Part shown: one piece after another, positions 50,689-59,128 of the stretch | Layout: every line of letters starts with the position of its first letter | How positions within the stretch are numbered: the first letter of the stretch is position 1 | DNA from: an uncultured Bacteroidales bacterium | GTDB taxonomy: Bacteria; Bacteroidota; Bacteroidia; Bacteroidales; Paludibacteraceae | Direction of reading: 5' to 3' | NCBI GenBank assembly: GCA_937891975.1 | Contig: CALAUA010000015.1 | Span: 1-64,000 of the forward strand | DNA: 64,000 nucleotides | Notes under the pieces: model-generated | The model's database searches: none | Seen by the model: the letters and a program-made list of their open reading frames with translations, nothing else | What the model was told of the DNA's origin: nothing | Made by a program: the position numbers and the translations under genes

Positions 50689-50719
50689 CAAAGGTAGTGA
50701 TTTTTTCTGAAATATGCAA
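50689..50719 (-). promoter_or_regulatory. Promoter of the DPP III gene
   Basis: Minus-strand TTGCATAT -33 (50719) and TACCTTTG -7 (50696-50689), spacing 20 bp. Confidence 0.8.
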
Positions 50720-50804
50720 GTTTTTTTGAATTGACTTCAGATTTCCTTTTTTCACTTTCGATGCATCTCTATAATAATGCTGCAAAAATCTTCGGCGCGA
50801 AAGG

Positions 50805-50941
50805 GGTTTTGCGCCGAAGATTGGAGAATTTGGATGGTAAAATGGTATATACAACACGCGGGAAGTGCAGTATATACAGGGCTTCCCACATGGGTGTATT
50901 TTTTTGAAAAAAAGTTTCTCCGCGCGAAGATTGTGCCGAAG
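50805..50941 (-). repeat. 137-bp dispersed palindromic repeat, copy 2 (inverted)
   Basis: The reverse complement aligns with 27457-27593 end to end: TTCGGCACAATCTTCG, CTTTTTTTCAAAAAAATACAC, GGGAAGC, CACTTCCCGCGTGTT and AATCTTCGGCGCAAAA are shared. The two sides of the central stem have diverged here (CGCGGGAAG against CTTCCCACATG). Confidence 0.85.
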
Positions 50942-51240
50942 GTTATTGGGTGTATTATCATATTTATCCAATCTATGAACTTTCAGCAAACATTATTCCT
51001 CGCGGTCTTGCCCTCTAACTCGTTGGATTTCTTTTTCAATTCAATGTTTTGCCACTTGTAAAGAATGCAAAGTATCTTTTCGATATGCGTTGAAATTGTA
51101 TTTGTTCATATTGTTAAGATTGTTTTGGTGTGTTGATAAAAAAGTGATGATAATTGTCAAGTAGGTGCTGAATATCTTCTTTGCCTACGGGATTGGATGA
51201 TTGGATGGCAAATCGAATGAATATCAAGTAAGAATTGTGA

Positions 51241-51762
51241 TTATTTCTCTTTTATGCGGTCGAGGCAGAAGTCTTTTCTACCGCATTGTTTGCAATGAGT
51301 GCCTTCCCATATGGAATCAAAGTGGCTCATGGCTGCGTCGATGAAGCCGAGTTCGTCGGTTAATATACCTGCTTCGAAATTGCGATTGGCTGCGGATTTC
51401 ATACCCATGCCTGCACCTGTGAGATTGGCAGAGCCGATATACACAAGTTCGCTATCTATAACCACAATTTTCATATGGACACGTGGACACAGACGGCGTT
51501 CCATCTTGCTCCAAAGAGCAGGATACTTATCAAAATCTTCGCGGAAGGCTTGTCCTGGCTCTTTGGCATGGATAAGGCGTACTTCCACACCTTTCTTGAC
51601 AAGATCGTTGAGAATCTGCAAAAGGGGAACGACAGTCTTCTCGGACTTCTTTACATACAGATCCTTCAGGTCAGCGGTTGCAATCCATAGTAACCGCTTG
51701 ACCTTCGGTATCCGCGAAATAACTTCGCTATAGTGCTCTGTATCAGCGATGTAGTGGATCAT
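51241..51762 (-). CDS. Phospholipase D-like (HKD) protein
   Basis: 173 aa with one HKD motif, VHMKIVVIDSELVYIGSANL (about 93-112: H-x-K-x(4)-D followed by the GSANLT strand). Single-HKD proteins of this size usually act as dimeric nucleases (Nuc/BfiI type). A C-terminal HCKQCGRKDFC could bind a metal. It is the last gene of the minus-strand accessory module and lies 46 nt after the coiled-coil gene. Confidence 0.85.
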   Translation of the reverse strand: MIHYIADTEHYSEVISRIPKVKRLLWIATADLKDLYVKKSEKTVVPLLQILNDLVKKGVEVRLIHAKEPGQAFREDFDKYPALWSKMERRLCPRVHMKIVVIDSELVYIGSANLTGAGMGMKSAANRNFEAGILTDELGFIDAAMSHFDSIWEGTHCKQCGRKDFCLDRIKEK

Positions 51763-51808
51763 TGGATTTTACCTCGCTATTCTTCTAATCCTAATTCGCA
51801 AAATCATA

Positions 51809-52822
51809 TTAATGCATACTTGCCCTGATACTTGCTATTTGTGCCCTTTTTTGGGCAATTTGTGTCTTGTATGACGCGATATAATTCTTATTTGTCCTTG
51901 ATTTATCTCGTGCATAATTGGCTCTTGCTCGTTGTAAATCACCCTGCAAATAGGCTATATCTCTTTGTAAATTAGCTATCTGTCTACGCTTAGCATCCTT
52001 ATCTGTCTGCGAGTTGCTTGAATAAGACGAGGATGAAGTGCTTGTACTTCCAATTATTTTCAGTAACAAAACAAGAACTATGATACCAATAATAATCCAA
52101 AATAGTATTTTGATAAACTTCCAAATCTTCAGTAGAAGTGCTTTGAATCCTATTGGAGAGGATTCTATCTCATTTGAATTATCTGCTCTCTCATATATGT
52201 AATCCTCAGGTAAATCTAAAGGAGTATCACCAACTTCGTTAGGTTCTTCAACTATGGTTTCTCTTTCATTATCAATAAAAATTTCCTTATCTTGTCTTAC
52301 TAGTGTTTTATCGACCTCTACATCACTATCTTGTTCAATAGTCTTCTCATTTTTATTAGAAGGTTTTTCTGTTTTTTTCTCTTTCTTCTGCCGAGTTAGA
52401 TTTACTTTTCCTGACTTCTTATCTTTTTTACTTTCAGCTTGCAACAACATTAATTCTTGCAACGTGGTTTCATAATTTGCTATAATTTGGTTGATTGAAT
52501 CAATTTGATACTTGCTATTCTCTATTAAAACCGATAACTCATTTCGTTCTTTTGACAATGATTCTGCTTTTTTGACGGCCTTTTTGTAGGCAGGAGAATT
52601 TGGATTCTTTTTTAAAGAATCAACTTTAGTCATTACTTTTTTAGAATCGGTAATAACTATTTGGTATTTAGCTATTACATTTTTTTGCTCATTAAATAAA
52701 CGATTGACTTTTTGTTGTTCTTTTTTAAGATTGTTTTTGATTTCAGAAATCTCATTCCTTTGAGCTGTAATAACGCTACTACTCATGAGCAATAGCATTA
52801 AGAGAAATAATTTTGCTTTCAT
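51809..52822 (-). CDS. Coiled-coil membrane protein of unknown function
   Basis: 337 aa. Signal-like N-terminus (MKAKLFLLMLLLMSSSVITAQ), a long coiled coil (about 22-125), a charged low-complexity section (Lys-rich about 130-165, acidic about 165-220), one transmembrane helix (about 233-258, rich in Ile and Leu), then a second helical region of LQRDIAYLQGDLQRARANY type. No family recognised. A periplasmic coiled coil joined to a cytoplasmic helix would suit sensing or scaffolding, which is inference. AT-rich compared with the surrounding genome. Confidence 0.75.
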   Translation of the reverse strand: MKAKLFLLMLLLMSSSVITAQRNEISEIKNNLKKEQQKVNRLFNEQKNVIAKYQIVITDSKKVMTKVDSLKKNPNSPAYKKAVKKAESLSKERNELSVLIENSKYQIDSINQIIANYETTLQELMLLQAESKKDKKSGKVNLTRQKKEKKTEKPSNKNEKTIEQDSDVEVDKTLVRQDKEIFIDNERETIVEEPNEVGDTPLDLPEDYIYERADNSNEIESSPIGFKALLLKIWKFIKILFWIIIGIIVLVLLLKIIGSTSTSSSSYSSNSQTDKDAKRRQIANLQRDIAYLQGDLQRARANYARDKSRTNKNYIASYKTQIAQKRAQIASIRASMH

Positions 52823-52926
52823 ATCACTAGTAGATTGAATTTAGTATCAATAATTTGTTTTGGGAATATTTACATTTATAAGATGAAGATACTTTCTTTT
52901 GCTATCTTTTGTAGTTATATACTCAT

Positions 52927-54225
52927 TTACATCATCTTAAATGCACAATTGTCAGAATGCAGCTCTTTATTAAGAGCTTCGATAATTGATGTCACCTCCT
53001 CACTTCTATACACTTTGGTCAAAAAATCCTCTAATTCTGCATCATTCATTTTTGCAATCGGGGTCTTAGCGTCAAAAGTCTGAGAATAAAAAGTTGTAGC
53101 AGATTTTTTGTTTGGTGCCTCAATTAATGAACATGCATTTTGTAGTGCATCGACAAAGTTTTTTTTGCTGTTCCAGCCCCTCTCTAAATGCAGGACTAAT
53201 GTATATTTACAATCCTTATAAAGAGATTTTATTGATACTTTTGACCACTCCAAATGTATACTAGACCCAGAATCTTTCCAGTGTTTATTATATATTTGAT
53301 ACCATGTTGAGCCACTAGATATTTGATCATTAATTTCCCAATCATCGCCTAATATTTTTTTTGTCTTTTGAGTAAAATTATTCATCAGGATATCCAATTC
53401 GTTTTGACGATAAGTATTTAACATTTCTTGCGCAGCATTTAATTCTGTAAGTATTTTATCAAATTTATCGTATTGCTCTGCGAAACTAGAGTCTGCTTTT
53501 AGACCAATAAGTTCCAATATTTTTTTATCCATAATCAATTTTTTTTGTGAAGGACGCATCCAAAATAATCCTTCAAGGTGATCAATATATTGTTTAACGG
53601 CTGAGATAAGAAGTTCTTCTTTTATGATACAATTAGGAAGAATTTCTTCTTTTAACCAAGGTAAGATGTGAGATTTAAACGATAGATTAACATATCTATC
53701 TTCAAAAGATTTTTTATAATCAACATTATTATGTTTCCATGAATAATCCGCAGGCTCATGTTCGTCTGAAGGCAAATAAATAACGTATATATTTTCATCT
53801 TTAAATCCACTTTGTCGTGTTGATTGTATGTATCTTGCTAATTGAGCATCTTGATCAACTGCTCCTTTAATCTTATTTTCTAAAATGATAGCATAACCAG
53901 ACTCTTTATCCCTTATCCATAAATCAATACGTTCTGTTTCTTGAGTAATAGTAGGTTTTTGTATCTCAATCTTCGCAAATTCTTCTTTTCCTTCTAATAG
54001 TGAAATATAGTGTAGCAGACTTTCCAATATTCTATATCGATAAAAGCCATCTTGATATTGAAGTAACTTCTGCAATATTCTGCTGTGAGCATTTTCATTA
54101 GCATGTAATTCATCTATTACATTGATATTATACGGTAAATTCTTTTTCTTTGCATTGACAAAATCATTAATAGCTTTAACTAAAATAAAAACTTCTTGCA
54201 TCCGTTCATTTGACATATTTTTCAT
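52927..54225 (-). CDS. PD-(D/E)XK nuclease superfamily protein
   Basis: 432 aa. The nuclease core is near the N-terminus: HSRILQKLL (about 50), then RIDLWIRDKESGYAIILENKI (about 98-118 in two parts: RIDLWIRD with the Asp, IILENKI with the E-x-K), then a Gln/Tyr helix QLARYIQS. This corresponds to the PDDEXK_4-type family, often annotated as hypothetical and found near defence or mobile genes. The C-terminal half is helical. It begins 27 nt after the WYL regulator gene, probably in one operon. AT-rich. Confidence 0.82.
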   Translation of the reverse strand: MKNMSNERMQEVFILVKAINDFVNAKKKNLPYNINVIDELHANENAHSRILQKLLQYQDGFYRYRILESLLHYISLLEGKEEFAKIEIQKPTITQETERIDLWIRDKESGYAIILENKIKGAVDQDAQLARYIQSTRQSGFKDENIYVIYLPSDEHEPADYSWKHNNVDYKKSFEDRYVNLSFKSHILPWLKEEILPNCIIKEELLISAVKQYIDHLEGLFWMRPSQKKLIMDKKILELIGLKADSSFAEQYDKFDKILTELNAAQEMLNTYRQNELDILMNNFTQKTKKILGDDWEINDQISSGSTWYQIYNKHWKDSGSSIHLEWSKVSIKSLYKDCKYTLVLHLERGWNSKKNFVDALQNACSLIEAPNKKSATTFYSQTFDAKTPIAKMNDAELEDFLTKVYRSEEVTSIIEALNKELHSDNCAFKMM

Positions 54226-54252
54226 AACTTTAATATTTAATCGTTTAGCATT

Positions 54253-55167
54253 CTATTTATACAGTTCTGCCATTTTTTGGGCTTTGGATTGGATTTCTTC
54301 GCGGAGGGAGAGGGGAAGGAGGACTTCAACGTAGGGACCATTGGAAAGGATCTCTTTAGTGAGTTCGAAAGTGGGGACTAAATAATACTGAAATACAGAA
54401 TATGCGTCCGTTGTTTCAATCTCCTCTTGTGAGTGGTGCAGAGGCAATGTGCGGAAGAACTTCACCTGTGAAGCATCCACGCGTAATTGCACTATCTCGG
54501 GTTGAGCGTTCGAAAGACTGGAGACACCATAGAAAGAACGGAAGTGCTCGTTAATATCAAAGTCGGTGGGAATCGTATAGCTAATATCTGTACGTTCGAC
54601 CTCTGTGAAACGGTCAAGACTATATACCAATAACCGTCCATCGGGATACTCCGACTGTGCCAAGACATACCAACGCTGCTTGAAAACCTTTAGTCCGTAA
54701 GGCGCAATCGTAAAAGACTTGGCCTCGGACTTGGAAAAGCCCTGATGCGTTACACGTAAACGCACTCCATCGCGGATAGCCCCTAAAATAGTTGTGAGAT
54801 ATTGCTGTCCTGAGGGCATGGGCTCGAAGCCAATGTGTTTGCGGAGATGTACACCCTCGTTGATGAGATTATTGACGGTAAAAGTGCTTATCAACCACTT
54901 GCGAAGCTCGTTTCGCTGAAAATCGGTGGTGTTTTCTATGTAATAACCACGCGATTTGCTGAAGGCGATATTGATTTGAAATAGCTCCTGAATAGCATCT
55001 TTATAGCGATGGAATGTGCGTTCGGGAATAGCCATCTCGCCTTCGCTGAGCAAGGAACGGCACCAACGACGGTCAATCTCTTCACGAGAAATACTACCAG
55101 CAGAGTAGATGGTATCAATCAGCCAGATATAGCGGCTGAGCAAAAGAGCTGTGTTTTGTTTGGGCAT
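54253..55167 (-). CDS. WYL-domain transcriptional regulator
   Basis: 304 aa from MPKQNTALLLSRYIW; the 17 upstream in-frame codons cross the promoter. A winged-helix N-terminus (about 1-75, with RTFHRYKDAI as recognition region) is followed by the WYL domain (about 125-215), with APYGLKVFKQRWYVLAQ, then LLVYSLDRF, and a WCX-like C-terminus (LREEIQSKAQKMAELY). WYL regulators often control phage-defence or DNA-damage genes and can bind nucleic-acid ligands. An inverted repeat just upstream of its promoter suggests autoregulation. Confidence 0.9.
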   Translation of the reverse strand: MPKQNTALLLSRYIWLIDTIYSAGSISREEIDRRWCRSLLSEGEMAIPERTFHRYKDAIQELFQINIAFSKSRGYYIENTTDFQRNELRKWLISTFTVNNLINEGVHLRKHIGFEPMPSGQQYLTTILGAIRDGVRLRVTHQGFSKSEAKSFTIAPYGLKVFKQRWYVLAQSEYPDGRLLVYSLDRFTEVERTDISYTIPTDFDINEHFRSFYGVSSLSNAQPEIVQLRVDASQVKFFRTLPLHHSQEEIETTDAYSVFQYYLVPTFELTKEILSNGPYVEVLLPLSLREEIQSKAQKMAELYK

Positions 55168-55187
55168 AAGATTAGCATTTAATGCCA

Positions 55188-55216
55188 CAAAAGTACAAAA
55201 TTTCTTACACATATGC
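55188..55216 (-). promoter_or_regulatory. Promoter of the WYL operon
   Basis: Minus-strand TTGCATAT -33 (about 55216-55209) and TACTTTTG -7 (55195-55188). The start site near 55182 leaves only about 15 nt of leader. Confidence 0.75.
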
Positions 55217-55225
55217 AAGTATAAC

Positions 55226-55262
55226 TGCCAAAATGTGGCAATTTAGTGCAAAAATGCCACAT
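55226..55262. promoter_or_regulatory. Probable operator upstream of the WYL promoter
   Basis: The 15-bp palindrome TGCCA-AAATG-TGGCA at 55226-55240 overlaps a longer inverted repeat AATGTGGCA ... TGCCACATT ending at 55263. A further half-site GCCACAAA overlaps the -7 box at 55185-55192. The arrangement suits a dimeric regulator binding its own promoter. Confidence 0.6.
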
Positions 55263-55317
55263 TTTTTGAGGGCTTAGTGGGTACAAAATTCGCTATTCAT
55301 ATAGTATAAATAGGATA

Positions 55318-55372
55318 ATCTATCGTTTATCTAACGTATATCTAACGTATATCTATCGTATATCTACCGTAA
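55318..55372. repeat. 11-bp tandem array, 5 units (ATCTAACGTAT type)
   Basis: Five uninterrupted 11-bp units, ATCTATCGTTT, ATCTAACGTAT twice, ATCTATCGTAT, ATCTACCGTAA. Same unit length as the arrays at 106-160 and 24289-24376 but a different sequence. It lies about 55 bp upstream of the WYL operator. Confidence 0.85.
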
Positions 55373-55465
55373 TTGATAGCGAGATGATAGCGGAGGAACA
55401 GGTTAGTTTTCACTAACCCGTTCGCCCTTCTCGTTGATAAGATAGCTTTCTCCGTCCGTCCTTAC

Positions 55466-55570
55466 TTACTGCGATGTGCGATACCTTGCTCGCCTTGTGG
55501 TGGTTGTAAACACGATGTAGTCACCATTGAATGCACGCATTTGTGCTAAGTTTGGAATTTGTTTCATCAT
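55466..55570 (-). pseudogene. 34-residue ORF, probably the start of a broken gene
   Basis: ATG at 55570 reads MMKQIPNLAQMRAFNGDYIV then FTTTTRRARYRTSQ and a stop. Directly after the stop another frame continues as SYLINEKGERVSEN up to about 55400, a very protein-like string, so a frameshift near 55480 is likely. A promoter box lies at 55695-55702. The family is not recognised. Confidence 0.4.
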
Positions 55571-55749
55571 ATTGATTTAATTTTAGAGGTGAATATTTTT
55601 CTTTAATTGTCGCCTCAAGGTAAACAAACCCTTCTGAAACGCCAAAATGAGAAATGTAGTAGAGTGGTGGTAGCATGATGTAGTGAAATTTGGCGCAAAG
55701 ATAATGCGTCTCCGTGCCAAATTGCGGCAGAGAAGAAAAAGATTAATGC

Positions 55750-55785
55750 AAAAAAACGCCATTTGTGCATGAAACACAAATGGCG
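55750..55785 (-). terminator. Terminator of the nucleoside phosphorylase gene
   Basis: A perfect 11-bp stem CGCCATTTGTG / CACAAATGGCG with a 7-nt loop; on the minus strand it is followed by T7. It lies about 75 nt after the stop codon at 55863. Confidence 0.85.
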
Positions 55786-55862
55786 ATTGAGTGGTATTTT
55801 GAGAAGTTAATGACTTTGGGGCAGTAAGGACTTTATAGTCGTTAGGGAGATTAAAGCCAAAA

Positions 55863-56741
55863 TTAAATTCTCTCTAATACGGTTTGTACGAGTTGTTTGA
55901 TACGAGGTTTGTAGTCGGTGTTGGCGGCTTCGACTTTGCGTTGGGCGATGACGCAGCAGACGGTCATGGCCTTGTGTCCCATCAGCAAGCTGAGGCCTGC
56001 GATAGCACTACCTTCCATCTCGTAGTTGGTGATGCGTTGTCCCTCGTAACGGAAGTCAGTGATACGTTCGTTGATGTCTTTCACTGCCAAGTCACAGCGC
56101 AATACACGACCTTGAGGGCCATAGAAACCATTGGCAGCGATGGTGCAACCACGCATCATATCATCGCCTGCGATGCGGTTGACCAGTTCGGGGTTGGCAG
56201 CCACCACGTATGGGCGAGCCGCTTTGGCAGGATAGTGGATGAAGTCCACGAGTGCATCCTCAAAACCGAGGTCGGCAATCTCATCACGGCCTTCGTAGAA
56301 AGCCAAGACACCGTCCCAACCGATGGACTTCTCGCTCACAAGGAAAGTGCCGAGAGGGATATCCTCTTGCATGCCTCCACACGTGCCGATGCGCACAATC
56401 TCAAGTGTGCGGTGTTCGTCTTTCTCGGTGCGGGTGGCGAAGTCGATGTTGGCGAGAGCATCGAGTTCGTTGAGCACGATATCGCAGTTGTCGGTGCCAA
56501 TACCCGTAGAGATACAGGAGATACGTTTGCCCTTGTATTTTCCTGTAATGGTATGAAACTCACGGCTTTGGATATCGCACTCGATACTGCCTTCATCGAA
56601 GAAGGAAGCCACCATATTTACGCGACCTTGGTCGCCGACTAATATCACTTTATCCGCCAGATGTTCGGGGCGAATGTGCAAATGGAATATGCTACCATCC
56701 TCATTGATAATGAGTTGGCTGGCAGGGAATGTCTTTTTCAT
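55863..56741 (-). CDS. Nucleoside phosphorylase (uridine phosphorylase-like)
   Basis: 292 aa of the PNP/UDP phosphorylase family. KVILVGDQGRVNMVASFFD (about 31-49) holds the phosphate-binding Gly-Asp, IVRIGTCGGMQEDIPLGTFL (about 115) the second phosphate site, and NYEMEGSAIAGLSLLMGHK (about 240) the ribose-binding Met-Glu. The family cleaves nucleosides with phosphate for salvage; uridine is the likeliest substrate but purines cannot be excluded. A repeat-rich spacer separates it from the DUF3467 gene upstream. Confidence 0.92.
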   Translation of the reverse strand: MKKTFPASQLIINEDGSIFHLHIRPEHLADKVILVGDQGRVNMVASFFDEGSIECDIQSREFHTITGKYKGKRISCISTGIGTDNCDIVLNELDALANIDFATRTEKDEHRTLEIVRIGTCGGMQEDIPLGTFLVSEKSIGWDGVLAFYEGRDEIADLGFEDALVDFIHYPAKAARPYVVAANPELVNRIAGDDMMRGCTIAANGFYGPQGRVLRCDLAVKDINERITDFRYEGQRITNYEMEGSAIAGLSLLMGHKAMTVCCVIAQRKVEAANTDYKPRIKQLVQTVLERI

Positions 56742-56759
56742 AGTAAAACGTTGTTTTTT

Positions 56760-56826
56760 AGATCGCTCGCTACGCTCGCTTGTAGATCGGGCAGAGCCCT
56801 GTAGATCGCTGCGCTGTAGCGGTCGC
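56760..56826. repeat. TGTAGATCG-palindrome array, intergenic copy
   Basis: Units TGTAGATCG with inserts GCTCGCTACGCTCGCT, GGGCAGAGCCC and GCTGCGC, then GGTCGCAGAGCGGTCG. Lies between the nucleoside phosphorylase and DUF3467 genes. The same design occurs inside aroA and the glycosyltransferase gene. Confidence 0.8.
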
Positions 56827-56845
56827 AGAGCGGTCGGGTTAATGG

Positions 56846-57151
56846 TTAGGCTTGACCGCCGCCGAAGGACATAGGGATAGTACTTCCTGGGGCATGGGTG
56901 CCATTGATCTTGATGGTACCAAATTGCTTCTCGTATTTAGCTACGTTCTCTTGCAGCGCAAAGAGCAGTTTCTTGGTATTCTCTGGTGTCATGATGATGC
57001 GTGATTGTACATTAGCACTTTTTTGACCAGGCATCATACGCACGAAATCTACTACAAACTCCGATGAGGAGTGTGCTACGATAGCGAGGTTAGAATAATT
57101 ACCTTCTGCCACTTCGGGCGAGAGGTTGATGTTGAGTTTTTGTTCTTCCAT
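56846..57151 (-). CDS. DUF3467 domain protein
   Basis: 101 aa cytoplasmic protein, nearly all domain: NINLSPEVAEGNYSNLAIVAHSSSEFVVDFVRMMPG is the typical first half (quoted in parts: LSPEVAEGNYSNLAIV, then SSSEFVVDFVRMMPG), followed by RIIMTPENTKKLLFALQENV. The function is unknown. In this phylum the gene is often near RNA polymerase genes; that is not so here. A 10-bp repeat array forms its leader. Confidence 0.9.
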   Translation of the reverse strand: MEEQKLNINLSPEVAEGNYSNLAIVAHSSSEFVVDFVRMMPGQKSANVQSRIIMTPENTKKLLFALQENVAKYEKQFGTIKINGTHAPGSTIPMSFGGGQA

Positions 57152-57196
57152 AATTGTATTGTTTAGTGTTGTTTAGAATTGTTCAAAATTGTATTA
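57152..57196. repeat. 10-bp tandem array (GTTCAACATT type), second copy
   Basis: Units GTTTAGTGTT, GTTTAGAATT, GTTCAAAATT and a partial unit, directly upstream of the DUF3467 start codon and touching the stop of the glycosyltransferase gene. Confidence 0.7.
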
Positions 57197-58381
57197 CCAG
57201 TATATTTTTTGTTTTCTAAAAGTATTTACCGTCAATAGGTATAAAGTGACTATAGGCAACAAGATGTCGTATAGGATTATTTCTAAACTAAATCTGCCTA
57301 ATTGTAGTTTATATGCTGCTCGATTAATAACAAATAGCATTATAAGCAATCTGATGAACCACAACATTATTGTAGTTGCCATCAACATATGACTTCCCAG
57401 AGATAGTGCAACAAGTAGCAATATATAAATCATCCCTCGCGCAAAAGGCTCAATTGTCAAGCGGAATTTATTGAGTGATGTATATTTATTGGATACAGAG
57501 AGGTGTCGTTGCTTTTGTTGCATCCACTGTTTCCACGTAGTTTTAGGAGCAGACCATGTTAGTGCATCGGGATTGCAGACTACATTCACGTTGGATTTTC
57601 TATGGTTACGCTTGCGGTAGTTGGTTGTCACTTTATTGACAAAGAGGTCATCATCTCCAGCCCGCACATCCAAGAGACCTTGGAAGCCTTGATTATTGAA
57701 GAAAGTACTGCGTCTATAAGATAGATTTCGTCCCACTCCCATATACGGATGTCCAGCCCGAGCCATTCCCATATATTGCAAGCCATTAAATAGGGTGTCG
57801 TAACTAATTAAGCCACTCAACAATGTTTCGCGTTCGAAATAGGGACTAAATCCAATTACCATTTCAGTAGATTCATGGTCATACCCCTTCATCATTTCAC
57901 GAATCCAATTGCGACTTTCGGGACGACAATCCGCGTCGGTCAATAGGATATAATCATAGTGAGCCGCTTTAATACCGATTGTAAGGGCTAACTTCTTGCT
58001 GCTGATTACGCGCGCACCTTGGGGAACAAAAGTGTGATAGAAATTCGGATATTGACGTGCATACTGCTCTAGCACGATCAATGAATTATCCTCCGACTCG
58101 TCATCCACTACAATCACCTCATACTCAGGATAATCTTGCGACAATAACGTATGCAAATAGTTTTCTAGGTTCTCTCGTTCGTTGTGCGCACAAACCACCA
58201 CACTCACTTTCGGCAGTGTCCTTGTTTGTACTGAAGAATCGGTTTTAGGCATTCGGATTAGCAAATAACGCAAATAGTAGTATAACTGAAAAGTCGTTAC
58301 AACCAACAATCCTAAGAGTAGCCACAATTCCCACTCTTCAAACAAAAACTTAAGCCAATCTAACGCACTCTGCAACTGCAC
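57194..58381 (-). CDS. Family 2 glycosyltransferase, membrane-bound
   Basis: 395 aa. N-terminal membrane helix (about 14-36), GT-A domain with VSVVVCAHNERENL (about 54), VIVVDDESED (about 93), LLTDADCRPE (DxD, about 150), a GRNLSYRR segment (about 222) and QMQQKQRHLS in place of the usual QxxRW motif (about 285), then two or three membrane helices. It is an inverting, processive-type enzyme for polysaccharide or glycolipid synthesis; the sugar is unknown. It is 2 nt downstream of the SGNH gene and probably co-transcribed. Confidence 0.9.
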   Translation of the reverse strand: MQLQSALDWLKFLFEEWELWLLLGLLVVTTFQLYYYLRYLLIRMPKTDSSVQTRTLPKVSVVVCAHNERENLENYLHTLLSQDYPEYEVIVVDDESEDNSLIVLEQYARQYPNFYHTFVPQGARVISSKKLALTIGIKAAHYDYILLTDADCRPESRNWIREMMKGYDHESTEMVIGFSPYFERETLLSGLISYDTLFNGLQYMGMARAGHPYMGVGRNLSYRRSTFFNNQGFQGLLDVRAGDDDLFVNKVTTNYRKRNHRKSNVNVVCNPDALTWSAPKTTWKQWMQQKQRHLSVSNKYTSLNKFRLTIEPFARGMIYILLLVALSLGSHMLMATTIMLWFIRLLIMLFVINRAAYKLQLGRFSLEIILYDILLPIVTLYLLTVNTFRKQKIYW

Positions 58382-58383
58382 AG

Positions 58384-59085
58384 TTATTTCTTCTTTACAA
58401 TCTTGCTAACTTTACTGCCTTTAGTTTTTCTTATCGCATCGGCAGCCATTTCTGCTACTTTCTTCGCACCCTCTTCTGTCAACAAGAATGCCTCATTCTC
58501 TACTGCTCCAATGTAGAACATTGAGGCATCTGCTTCTGACATAGACATCCACCACTCACGAGTCACTACTTCCAAATCCAAGAGTGGTAAGTTAAAATAT
58601 TGCGCCATACGACGTACTACATCATCATATCCACCTAAACGATCAATCCAACAACCTTCGTGATAATAAGGGCGAGCAAGTGGAGTACACAAAACTAATT
58701 GCAACTTATTTTTTTGAGCGACCTCTACTACATCGTGAAAACGACGCACAAAAGCATCCAATGTACTATATTGTTCTGGGCTCAAGTCATTTAAATCATT
58801 GCCACCAAATTGCACGATTACCATTGCTTTAGCAGGGAGCTTCTCCAATTGCTTTAATCCATCATTATCTACAAAGGACTTCAAACTCATCCCATTCTTT
58901 GCCTCATTGTGTAGCACGACACCTTTCGCTAAATGTTCACTCAAAGCCTCACCCCAACCACGCACAAACGATTCTGAAGCCGTAGCCATAGAGCCATCAC
59001 CAATTAACCAAACATTTGGTTTCGCAGCCAAACATACCGAGAAGCTAACACATACTAAGATTGATAGTAAAATAATTTTTTTCAT
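58384..59085 (-). CDS. Exported SGNH/GDSL hydrolase-like protein
   Basis: 233 aa from MKKIILLSILVCVSFSVCLA (signal peptide). The fold resembles rhamnogalacturonan acetylesterases: VWLIGDGSMATAS (block I, GDS-like, about 27), GWGEALSEHL, and VQFGGNDLND (block III with Gly-Asn-Asp). In block V the expected Asp-x-x-His before LTEEGAKKVAEM reads ENEAF, so the catalytic His appears absent. It may be inactive or use another residue. It shares a short divergent promoter region with aroC. Confidence 0.78.
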   Translation of the reverse strand: MKKIILLSILVCVSFSVCLAAKPNVWLIGDGSMATASESFVRGWGEALSEHLAKGVVLHNEAKNGMSLKSFVDNDGLKQLEKLPAKAMVIVQFGGNDLNDLSPEQYSTLDAFVRRFHDVVEVAQKNKLQLVLCTPLARPYYHEGCWIDRLGGYDDVVRRMAQYFNLPLLDLEVVTREWWMSMSEADASMFYIGAVENEAFLLTEEGAKKVAEMAADAIRKTKGSKVSKIVKKK

Positions 59086-59128
59086 AATCTTTACGTTAAT
59101 ATTATTACTTATCACAAAATTTAACGCG

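Larger units (their letters stand above)
50656..51240. other. Intergenic region with promoter and dispersed repeat
   Basis: Holds the DPP III promoter, a hairpin TTCGGCGC/GCGCCGAA at 50791-50818, copy 2 of the 137-bp repeat and about 290 bp (50950-51240) in which I recognise nothing. Open frames over the repeat are not genes. Confidence 0.6.
55373..55862. other. Intergenic region with a small ORF and terminator
   Basis: Holds the hairpin GGTTAGT/ACTAACC near 55402-55419, the small ORF, a possible promoter (minus-strand TATCTTTG at 55702-55695) and the nucleoside phosphorylase terminator. Nothing else is recognised. Confidence 0.5.

Noticed and set aside
50558..50989. 143-codon minus-strand frame upstream of the DPP III gene
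   Set aside because: It crosses the DPP III promoter and repeat copy 2; there is no start signal and no family match.
55884..56642. 252-codon frame antisense to the nucleoside phosphorylase gene
   Set aside because: Same explanation: the sense gene has full family motifs, the antisense frame has none.
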